DNA from: Opitutales bacterium
GTDB lineage: Bacteria > Verrucomicrobiota > Verrucomicrobiia > Opitutales > T3Sed10-336
Length of the DNA stretch: 8,872 nt
Direction: 5' to 3'
NCBI GenBank assembly: GCA_007132315.1
Contig: SLOW01000017.1
Coordinates: 1 to 8,872, forward strand
Shown in pieces: positions 1-5,767 of this stretch. A program made the translations under genes and the position numbers. The notes beneath the pieces were generated by a model. That model ran no database searches, was not told where the DNA came from, and saw nothing but the letters and a program-made list of their open reading frames with translations. The first letter of the stretch is position 1, and every line of letters begins with the position of its first letter.

Positions 1-373
1 GGTCTTCCGCAGTGGTGGCGACCAACCGGTCCAGCAGGCCGGACCGGTTGATTTCCTCTTCCTCCAGGATTTCGAGGTCGTCGATCCGTGGGGAGAACCG
101 GTTCTGGTAGTACTCGACCTGGCCGTGCAGCCGGACGGGGATGCCTTCGCCGGCGTCCTTCAGCGGCTCGAAGACGGGGTTGTCGTTGAAACAGGTGAAT
201 TGGAACGAGCCCGATTTGTCACCGGCTTCCACGACCAGGAACGGGTTGTTGTTCTTGGCGGTGCGGACGGTCACCTTCCGGATCAGCAACACGGCTTCGA
301 AACGTTCGCCGGTTCTGCGCCGCGAGGATTTCAGTTCGGAAACGTTTAGGGGGTTGGAGTCCGGGGAGCTCAT
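1..373 (-). CDS. YhaM-like 3'-5' exoribonuclease, N-terminal OB-fold part (partial, runs off left edge)
   Basis: Only the first 124 codons are present; the gene continues beyond position 1. The visible part reads as a single-stranded nucleic-acid-binding OB fold at about residues 24-105. Its strand pattern includes a stretch of the type VRTAKNNNPFLVVEAGDKSG, then FQFTCFND and VRLHGQVEYYQNRFSPRI, followed by an acidic LEEEE run. In YhaM-type proteins this domain precedes a metal-dependent HD phosphohydrolase domain that degrades RNA or DNA 3' to 5' in the cytoplasm. That HD half would lie outside the window, so the enzymatic call is inferred from family architecture. The start ATG (373-371) overlaps the stop of the upstream hydrolase gene as ATGA, and no Shine-Dalgarno precedes it, which suggests translational coupling. 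It could instead be another OB-fold protein lacking an HD domain. Confidence 0.72.
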   Translation of the reverse strand, partial: MSSPDSNPLNVSELKSSRRRTGERFEAVLLIRKVTVRTAKNNNPFLVVEAGDKSGSFQFTCFNDNPVFEPLKDAGEGIPVRLHGQVEYYQNRFSPRIDDLEILEEEEINRSGLLDRLVATTAED

Positions 374-957
374 GATCGGGGCACCGGGCTGTGTTCTTTG
401 ACCAGAGCCGTGATAGCACGAAAGGCGGGGTGGTCGGTGTTGCCCAGAATGCTGTAGAAGATGGTTTCCGACGGAAGGATGTGGGCGCCGGCGCCACTCA
501 TCGCTTGCAGAGCCGGGTCGGCGTCGTCCTCCCGCCGTCCGCCGACGCAATCGCGGAGAACGGTGACCTCGAACCCCTTGTCGATCGCTTCGATCACGCT
601 TTGATACACGCAAATCGGTGTTTCCAGGCCAATCACCAGGAGGTGGTGGATCTCGCGTTCGCGCAGTGCCTCCTCGAAACCTTCCGCACCGAAGCAGGAA
701 AAATGGTTCTTCGGGAAAACCGGAACGCCGCCGGCGGCGCCGGCCAGGTCGGGAAGCGTCGGCCCCAGCTTTTCGGGAACCTGTTCCGTGAGAATGACCG
801 GGATTTCCAGCTTCCTGGCCGCGGCCAGGGCGAAGTTGCAGCGTGCGACGAAGGTCTCGGGTGTCGCGATCGCCCGGATGAACGATTCCTGCAAGTCAAG
901 GCCGATCAGGGCGAGACCGGGAAGCCCCGGAGCGTCGTCTTCGGATGGGTCTCTCAT
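370..957 (-). CDS. Isochorismatase-family cysteine hydrolase (ISOC1/ISOC2-like)
   Basis: A 195-residue isochorismatase-fold hydrolase. The presumed catalytic triad is visible: Asp21 in IGLDLQESF, Lys83 in FPKNHFSCF, and Cys116 in VIGLETPICVYQS. The TEQVPEKLGPT segment (residues 57-67) and the C-terminal SETIFYSILGNTDHPAF resemble the ISOC1/ISOC2 branch rather than nicotinamidase or true isochorismatase, so the substrate is unknown. Length fits the family of about 190-210 residues, and no signal peptide is seen, so it should be cytoplasmic. I chose ATG 957 because homology begins about 15 residues after it; the open frame extends upstream to 1179, but that stretch has no fold-like sequence. 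Its TGA overlaps the ATG of the YhaM-like gene, so the two probably share one transcript. Any link between the hydrolase and RNA turnover is speculative. Confidence 0.88.
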   Translation of the reverse strand: MRDPSEDDAPGLPGLALIGLDLQESFIRAIATPETFVARCNFALAAARKLEIPVILTEQVPEKLGPTLPDLAGAAGGVPVFPKNHFSCFGAEGFEEALREREIHHLLVIGLETPICVYQSVIEAIDKGFEVTVLRDCVGGRREDDADPALQAMSGAGAHILPSETIFYSILGNTDHPAFRAITALVKEHSPVPRS

Positions 958-1162
958 GGATTCGCCATCATAGACAGGGGCGGCAGTGACGAAAGCCTTA
1001 AATATTTTCTTGTCTCCGTCCGCAGGTTCGCGCCTATTCTGCCGGCCTGGAGTCGGGGCGGTTCCGAGTCCGATCGATTCACCGGATTCCGTGACAAATA
1101 ATGGTTTCAACCCGCCCGGGCTTAGTGGATAGTCGGGCTGTGGGAGTGTGGCGGTTTTTAAT

Positions 1163-1669
1163 ATGAGTTGGCAAATCAAACCTTTTTCCCGGCGTTGTCA
1201 TGTCTGTGGCGAAGCGTTTCAGGACGGCGAACGGTACACGAGTTTTCTGGTCAACGACCCAGAATCGGGCGAACTGACCCGATTCGATGTAGGCGAAGCG
1301 GAGACCGAGGCCTTTCAGCCGGAGGGCGAACTCGTCTGCCGCTGGTCGCGAGCCTTCCGGGAGGAGGCGGATCGCGGGCCGAATGCCAGGCAGCAGCGGG
1401 AGACGGTGGAGTCCGTGTTCATGTCGCTCTTTGAAGGGGAAGCCGACGGCGAGGAGCAGGATGTCGAGGAACGGGAGACACTGAAGCAGGTACTGGGCGT
1501 TTTTTTGGAACGCAAGCGGGTGTTGAAGGACCGCGGATTCGCTCAGGACGGAGCTTTCCAGGTCATGGAGCACCGTCGCAGCGGAAACGTTTACCTCGTT
1601 CCGACCGGACGAATGACTTCCGAGTTGCTGCCTCGCATCCAGGAGAAACTCGGCGAGCTGATCTTTTAG
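1163..1669 (+). CDS. Conserved-looking protein of unknown function with N-terminal CxxC knuckle
   Basis: A 168-residue soluble protein I cannot assign to a named family. The N-terminus carries one zinc-knuckle-like pair, Cys12-x-x-Cys15 in RRCHVCGEAFQDGERY, which resembles half of a treble-clef or zinc ribbon. A partner pair is missing; the only later cysteine seen is Cys59. The middle (about residues 66-120) is highly acidic and helical, and the C-terminus (LKQVLGVFLERKRVLK, then VYLVPTGRMTSELLPRIQEKL) alternates helix and strand. I recall similarly built small proteins in PVC bacteria, but this is memory, not a search. ATG 1163 is preferred; an in-frame GTG at 1148 would add five residues, but its upstream GGGAG lies only one base away. 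The gene is monocistronic, divergent from the hydrolase pair and convergent with rsmA. Coding is supported by the long frame and plausible protein composition. Confidence 0.75.
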   Translation: MSWQIKPFSRRCHVCGEAFQDGERYTSFLVNDPESGELTRFDVGEAETEAFQPEGELVCRWSRAFREEADRGPNARQQRETVESVFMSLFEGEADGEEQDVEERETLKQVLGVFLERKRVLKDRGFAQDGAFQVMEHRRSGNVYLVPTGRMTSELLPRIQEKLGELIF

Positions 1670-1699
1670 GAGTCTGTCGGCGAAGCCCGACAGACTCCT
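1668..1699. terminator. Perfect 13-bp hairpin between converging genes, possible bidirectional transcript end
   Basis: Positions 1668-1680 pair perfectly with 1687-1699 around a six-base loop (1681-1686). The left arm starts inside the TAG stop of the CxxC gene. The hairpin sits in the 60-base gap between two converging genes, where a shared terminator is expected. No U-tract follows it on either strand: the TTTT lies before it on the plus strand and reads AAAA after it on the minus strand. It is therefore not a canonical intrinsic terminator and might act with Rho or as a 3'-end stabiliser. A weaker 5-bp hairpin (1710-1714 with 1720-1724) lies just beyond. Confidence 0.55.
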
Positions 1700-1729
1700 G
1701 GCGGCTTGCCGGAGTTCCGCTCCGCGGGC

Positions 1730-2578
1730 TCATGTCATCAATCGGTCGAGTTCCTGCCACAGTGCCAGAGGTATTGCTTCCGGCCGGGCGCGGCCGGAGA
1801 GACCGGCGGCGTTCAGGCGATCCAGCCAGGCAATGGTGGCCGGTTCGGGTGCGAATTTCCTGAGCAGTGAGGCGATTTGTTTTCTGCGCTGACCGAAGCA
1901 GCGCCGAACGAGGGTGCGCGTCTCGGGGGAAAAGCGATGGGGCCGTGTTTTTCGTTTCAGGTTGAGCAGAAACGAATCGACGTCCGGTTGCGGATGGAAA
2001 CAGCTGCGCGGTACCCGGTGTCCGCGCTCCACCGTGAAAGCGGCTTGCAGGAACAGGGTGATGGCGCCGGTTTCCCGGGTGCCGATGTCGGCGGCGAAGC
2101 GTTCGGCGGTTTCGCGCTGGAGCATGAGGACCATCCGGACGGGCAAGCGGTCGCCTTTCAGAACCGCGTCCATCCACGGGGTGGAAATCGCGTACGGCAG
2201 GTTGGCCACAATTTTGAATTCGCCCGTTTCCGCGGGTCTGAAATTGGCCAGAGGCTGTTCCACGGCGTCGTCTTCGCGAAGAAAAAGTCGGTCGGGAAAC
2301 GCCGGCGCGAGGTGGTCGCGGAGAAAGGAACACAGGCGTGAATCCCTTTCGATCGCATGCACCCGCGCGCCCGCCGTCAGCAGCGCCCGGGTCAATGTGC
2401 CGAGACCGGGGCCGACCTCGATAACGTCCTCGTCCGGCGCCACCTCCGCCAGGGCGAGCGACTTGGCCACGATGTTTCCGTCGATCAGGAAATTTTGTCC
2501 CAGCTTGCGACTGGGGCGGAGTTCGAGTTCTTCGAGGAGCCGGCGCGTTTCCGTCGGCGTTAGCGGCGTGGTTGGCAT
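1730..2578 (-). CDS. rsmA: 16S rRNA (adenine1518-N6/adenine1519-N6)-dimethyltransferase
   Basis: RsmA (KsgA) uses S-adenosylmethionine to dimethylate two adjacent adenosines in the 3'-terminal hairpin of 16S rRNA late in 30S assembly. At 282 residues it matches the usual length. Landmarks in order are the N-terminal KLGQNFLID signature (25-33), SAM motif I EVGPGLG (54-60), the acidic motif II residue Glu77 in HAIERD, the motif III region EDDAVE (102-107), and the catalytic motif IV NLPY (126-129). The C-terminal helical domain includes the VRRCFGQRRKQIASLLRK stretch typical of the family. The ATG at 2578 places KLGQNF at the expected distance; no Shine-Dalgarno is visible upstream. It lies 43 bases after trpC in the same direction, so co-transcription with galK and trpC is likely, and it would be the last gene of that unit. 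Confidence 0.96.
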   Translation of the reverse strand: MPTTPLTPTETRRLLEELELRPSRKLGQNFLIDGNIVAKSLALAEVAPDEDVIEVGPGLGTLTRALLTAGARVHAIERDSRLCSFLRDHLAPAFPDRLFLREDDAVEQPLANFRPAETGEFKIVANLPYAISTPWMDAVLKGDRLPVRMVLMLQRETAERFAADIGTRETGAITLFLQAAFTVERGHRVPRSCFHPQPDVDSFLLNLKRKTRPHRFSPETRTLVRRCFGQRRKQIASLLRKFAPEPATIAWLDRLNAAGLSGRARPEAIPLALWQELDRLMT

Positions 2579-2621
2579 GTCGTTCGGTGCCCGATGGGAC
2601 CCCGGCCGCGAGCGTGCCGGG

Positions 2622-3422
2622 TCAGGTCGTCTCTCGAAACGCCTGAACGAGATCGGCCGGACGTTCCGCTTTCATGAGCGCTTCCCCCACAAGGACGGCG
2701 TCGGCCCCGGCCGCCCGGGCCCGGGCGGCGTCGGCTCCGCTGAAGATACCGCTTTCACTCACTTTGATGACGTCCGCGGGCACCCGGGGCAGGACGGCTT
2801 CCGTGCGGGCCAGATCGGTTTGGAAACGGGCGAGGTCGCGATTGTTGACCCCGATGATCCGCGCTCCCGCGCGCAGCGCGCGTTCGACTTCATCCTCCCG
2901 GTGGACTTCGAAGAGCGCGTCGAGACCGGCGGCGTCGGCGGCTTCCTTGAGGGGTCGGATTTCATCATCCTCCAGGGCGCGCACGATGATCAGGATGGCG
3001 GCCGCGCCGGCCACCGCCGCTTCCAGAACCTGGTACGGATGCACCATGAAATCCTTGCGCAGACAGGGCAGGGGGGCGGGTGAGGCCGAAAAGGCATGGG
3101 TGACGGCGTGGAGATCCTCCAGTTTGCCGCCGAAGTATTTCAGGTCGGTCAGAACCGACAGGGCGTCGGCTCCGGCGTGCAGATAGCGTTCCGCCTGTTC
3201 GAGCGCGGAGGGGATATCGGCGATTTCCCCGGCCGAGGGCGAACGCCGCTTGACCTCGGCAATCACCGCCAGGCGGCCGTCCGGTCGCTTCAGCGCGGCG
3301 GCGAACGAGGGTTGATGGGAGTTTTTCTGGCTGATGGAGACAAATTCCTCCTCGTCCACCGGCCGGATGAGATCCGCGATCTCCCGGCGTTTCCAAGCCA
3401 TGATTTCGTTTAGTTTGTCCAT
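2622..3422 (-). CDS. trpC: Indole-3-glycerol phosphate synthase
   Basis: TrpC closes the ring of 1-(2-carboxyphenylamino)-1-deoxyribulose 5-phosphate to indole-3-glycerol phosphate, the penultimate stage of tryptophan synthesis. The 266-residue protein is a single (beta/alpha)8 barrel, the monofunctional form. Family residues can be placed: Glu56 and Lys58 in AEVKRRSPS, the catalytic Lys123 in LRKDFMV, Glu172 in LFEVH, Asn194 in VNNRDL, and the phosphate-site SESGI at 222-226. The substrate loop SVLTD is followed by KYFGGKLEDL, where many homologues have F-x-G-S, a small local variation. The gene starts 15 bases after galK ends and no Shine-Dalgarno is visible, which suggests read-through from the galK transcript. 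No other trp gene is in the window, so the tryptophan pathway is dispersed here. The assignment is secure. Confidence 0.96.
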   Translation of the reverse strand: MDKLNEIMAWKRREIADLIRPVDEEEFVSISQKNSHQPSFAAALKRPDGRLAVIAEVKRRSPSAGEIADIPSALEQAERYLHAGADALSVLTDLKYFGGKLEDLHAVTHAFSASPAPLPCLRKDFMVHPYQVLEAAVAGAAAILIIVRALEDDEIRPLKEAADAAGLDALFEVHREDEVERALRAGARIIGVNNRDLARFQTDLARTEAVLPRVPADVIKVSESGIFSGADAARARAAGADAVLVGEALMKAERPADLVQAFRETT

Positions 3423-3437
3423 GCGATCGCGTCTGGG

Positions 3438-4616
3438 TCAATCGGTCGGCAGCAGCTCGGCCCCGTCGGCCACGTTGCAGGCGAGCGTTTCCAGACGGCG
3501 CCCGTGAGCCTTTTCGTAGGCGTCCTGAACGCGCCGGGTTTCGTCGGCGCCGAACGCTTCACTCGTCAGGGCGATAACTGTCCCGCCGAAGCCGCCGCCA
3601 CTGAGCCGGGCGCCGTGGACGTGAGGCGTTTCGGCGAGGATCTCGACCAGGGTGTCGAGTTCCGGGCAGCTGTTCTCAAACAGGGTGCGCGAGCTCTCGT
3701 GCGACTCGATCAGGAGCCGGCCGGTGCGTTCGATGTCGCCTTCGGTCAGGGCGGTGCGGGTGGTCAGGACGCGTTGGTTTTCCCGGATGACGTGGCGGGC
3801 CCGCTTGATCACATCGGCCGGGGTGTCCGACGGGAGCGCGTCCAGGGCCGATTCCGGGGCGTCGGCCAGGTGTTCGAGGTCGGATTGGTTTTGTCGGAGC
3901 AATCGAAGGGCTTCCCGGCATTCGTCGTGCCGCTTTGAATACAGTGAATCGACCAGGGCGTGGCTGATTCCGCTGTTGAAAATGTGGATGCGACACTCGG
4001 CGGGGAAGGGAACCAATTCCACGTTCAGCGTCCGGCAGTCGATGAATACGAGTTGATTTCTCTCGCCGAAGCCCGAACAGCTCTGGTCGAGCGGTCCGGT
4101 GGGGACCCCGAGGAAGTCGTTTTCGACGGCGCGGCCGATCCGCACCAGGTCCGCTTTGGAAATTTCGAGGCCGTACAGCGAGGCGAGGGCCAGACCGACA
4201 CCGGTTTCGAGCGCGGCGCTGCTGCTGAGTCCGGCCCCGGCCGGGAGGTCGGAGGCCAGTGCCAGATCGAATCCGTTTTCGGTCCGGAGTCCCTCGTTCA
4301 GGAGGGTGGCGAAGACACCCAGCGGGTAGTTCGCCCAGGATTGTTCGCCGTCGAATTTCGAGAGGTCGTCGAGACGCCGCTCGGGCCTTTCCGGCGAGAA
4401 CTCCGAGGCGAAACGGAGGGCCGCGTCGTCCCGTTTGCGGACGGCCGCGAAGATCGAGCGGTCGATGGCGGCTCCCATGACCAGGCCGCCGTTGTAATCG
4501 GTGTGGTTGCCGATGAATTCGACACGCCCCGGCGCCCGGGCGAGCAGGTCGCAATCCGTGCCGTAGGCGGAACGGAAATATTCGGTCAAGCGGTGCTGAA
4601 TTTGTGAGGACGTCAT
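3438..4616 (-). CDS. galK: Galactokinase (GHMP kinase family)
   Basis: GalK phosphorylates alpha-D-galactose at C1 with ATP, the entry step of the Leloir pathway. The 392-residue length is normal. Visible motifs are the galactokinase signature GRVEFIGNHTDYNGG (30-44) with Arg31, His38 and Asp40; the GHMP ATP-binding loop LPAGAGLSSSAAL (124-136); the catalytic-base segment GPLDQSCS with Asp177; and the C-terminal glycine-rich loop SGGGFGG (339-345). One oddity is Asn37 where most galactokinases have Glu (GEHTDY); in the human enzyme that Glu contacts the sugar. Galactokinase remains the best call because the DYN signature is retained, but a relative acting on another sugar, for example N-acetylgalactosamine, is not excluded. 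It is the first gene of the galK-trpC-rsmA series. No galT, galE or sugar transporter is seen nearby. Confidence 0.92.
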   Translation of the reverse strand: MTSSQIQHRLTEYFRSAYGTDCDLLARAPGRVEFIGNHTDYNGGLVMGAAIDRSIFAAVRKRDDAALRFASEFSPERPERRLDDLSKFDGEQSWANYPLGVFATLLNEGLRTENGFDLALASDLPAGAGLSSSAALETGVGLALASLYGLEISKADLVRIGRAVENDFLGVPTGPLDQSCSGFGERNQLVFIDCRTLNVELVPFPAECRIHIFNSGISHALVDSLYSKRHDECREALRLLRQNQSDLEHLADAPESALDALPSDTPADVIKRARHVIRENQRVLTTRTALTEGDIERTGRLLIESHESSRTLFENSCPELDTLVEILAETPHVHGARLSGGGFGGTVIALTSEAFGADETRRVQDAYEKAHGRRLETLACNVADGAELLPTD

Positions 4617-4672
4617 GGCCGATGTATGCGTTGTTCTCCGAATAACTCCGGTTGCGAAGCGCTCGGAGGTTG

Positions 4673-4702
4673 TATTCAGGCTGAACCGGTAAATTGTTGC
4701 AA
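4673..4702 (-). promoter_or_regulatory. Candidate sigma70-type promoter upstream of galK
   Basis: On the minus strand TTGCAA (4702-4697) and TGAATA (4678-4673) are separated by 18 bases in the 131-base gap upstream of galK, giving a 5' leader of about 50 bases. The match to TTGACA/TATAAT is only partial, and this phylum may use a somewhat different consensus. The -35 box lies in an 8-base palindrome, GTTGCAAC (4696-4703), which might also be a protein-binding site. This is a pattern match only. Confidence 0.28.
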
Positions 4703-4747
4703 CCTCAAGGGAGGGGAATGGCCGAAAAAAAGCGCCGCCGTTAGATG

Positions 4748-5641
4748 CTAAAAGGAGGCATCGACGCTGAGACCGGCGTAAGGCGCGCCACGGCTGCGAT
4801 GGACCACCCCGATCCGGTCGTGATCGAATTTGCGTTTGATCATCCAGCCCGCGGTCAGTCCGGCGGTGAGGGTGTCGGTGAGTCGATGCGAAACGCGAGC
4901 GCCCGCCCGGTATTCCGTCAGGTTCAGGCGACTGTTCTCCGGGACGCCGTCCTTTTCCGAGACGCGGAAGGTTCCCCCGTGAAGAGAAGCGCCCAGAGCG
5001 AATTCCCAGCGGTCGCGGGGATCGAACACGATTTCCGGTCGCGGCGGGGTCAGGCGCAGGGTTCCGGTTTCGCTGAAATTCCAGACCAGACCGGCGCCGG
5101 GAAGTACCGGGTATTTCGCCGAGGTCGAGCCGAAGAGCGCGAGTTGTGCGGACAGGGTTTCGGTAAGTGTGAAACTTCGGAATGCCAGCAGGGACACGTT
5201 CGCGGACCGCGTGGTGACCCGGTCCTCGAACCCGACCGAGGGGGTGACCGTTACAATGAAGAGCGGGCGGCGGTCCCGTAGGAAGGTCAGGGTGACGGGA
5301 ACGCCGACGCGCTGGAGGTTTTCCGGCAGGGGCCGGTCGGTCGAGGAAAAGGCGTACCGTTGGTATTGCAGGCCGGCGCGCGCCAGAAGGTTTTCCCGGA
5401 GGGGCACGCGATAGTCCGTGCGCACTTCGAACAAATGCCCGCGTTGACGTTCGTCGCGATCATCGCGGAATCCGGTTTCCGCGGTGTGGTCGAACGCGAA
5501 CCGAAGCGTTCCGCCGACGAGCCCGGGTGGCGGTCCGCCGCCCGGCTCGCCGGTGGCGTTCCCGTCCTCGCCCCGGAGCCCCGGAATACATGCGAGCAAG
5601 CAAGCCGGCCCGAAGAGTGCGACCAATCGACACAGTTGCAT
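4748..5641 (-). CDS. Secreted outer-membrane beta-barrel protein, function unknown
   Basis: A 297-residue envelope protein. Residues 1-24 form a Sec signal peptide (short basic start, hydrophobic core ALFGPACLLACIPG). Cleavage after GLRG fits signal peptidase I; LLAC at 15-18 is a weak lipobox, so a lipoprotein cannot be excluded. A Gly/Pro-rich linker (about 27-41) follows. The rest shows alternating polar and apolar strands with Asp/Arg-rich turns, such as TLRFAFDHTAETGF, PVTLTFLRDRRPLFIVTVTPSVGF and TLTAGLTAGWMIKRKFD. The protein ends in Ser-Phe, the terminal aromatic recognised by the BAM machinery. The segment YPVLPGAGLVWNFSETGTLR recalls the DUF6268 barrel family; this is from memory and uncertain. 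ATG 5641 is chosen because the signal peptide begins there. The frame stays open upstream to 6970, but that part is antisense to the transporter and not protein-like. The gene is divergent from the transporter. Confidence 0.85.
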   Translation of the reverse strand: MQLCRLVALFGPACLLACIPGLRGEDGNATGEPGGGPPPGLVGGTLRFAFDHTAETGFRDDRDERQRGHLFEVRTDYRVPLRENLLARAGLQYQRYAFSSTDRPLPENLQRVGVPVTLTFLRDRRPLFIVTVTPSVGFEDRVTTRSANVSLLAFRSFTLTETLSAQLALFGSTSAKYPVLPGAGLVWNFSETGTLRLTPPRPEIVFDPRDRWEFALGASLHGGTFRVSEKDGVPENSRLNLTEYRAGARVSHRLTDTLTAGLTAGWMIKRKFDHDRIGVVHRSRGAPYAGLSVDASF

Positions 5642-5733
5642 GGATTCAGGAGGTTGGTTTGTCCGAGGTTCGAATGCAATCGCGATTGCGCGTCGTTTTT
5701 CTCCATTGATCCGGTTTGCGGGGAGGGGCATGG

Positions 5734-5762
5734 TTGTCGGGTGGCGGTCGGCATCGGATACA
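5734..5762 (+). promoter_or_regulatory. Candidate promoter for the BetT-type transporter (possible leaderless start)
   Basis: TTGTCG (5734-5739) and GATACA (5757-5762) are spaced by 17 bases in the 126-base divergent gap. Transcription from this pair would begin at or just before the ATG at 5768, giving a leaderless or nearly leaderless mRNA. That agrees with the lack of a clear Shine-Dalgarno before the gene. The box matches are moderate and chance is a real possibility. Confidence 0.25.
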
Positions 5763-5767
5763 GAGCT

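Noticed and set aside
999..1006. AT-rich TAAATATT upstream of the hydrolase gene, considered as a -10 box.
   Set aside because: No acceptable -35 element lies 16-18 bases upstream on the minus strand, so the promoter call is not supported.
958..1179. Upstream in-frame extension of the isochorismatase-fold gene to 269 residues.
   Set aside because: The extra 74 residues are low-complexity and outside the fold; the catalytic Asp lies at a normal distance from Met at 957.
1914..3083. 389-codon plus-strand frame across rsmA and trpC.
   Set aside because: It is antisense to two well-supported genes and has Arg/Ser-rich composition without motifs.
3676..4554. 292-codon minus-strand frame overlapping galK in another phase.
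   Set aside because: It is an Arg/Pro-rich shadow of galK; every galactokinase motif is in the chosen frame.
4719..4745. Run of seven T on the minus strand just after the barrel gene stop, considered as an intrinsic terminator.
   Set aside because: The GC-rich stretch before it (CGGCGGCGC) does not form a convincing stem, so only the T-run is present.
5360..5767. Plus-strand in-frame extension of the BetT-type protein to 796 residues.
   Set aside because: BCCT proteins begin shortly before the first helix, which fits Met at 5768, and the extension overlaps the barrel gene on the other strand without recognisable sequence.
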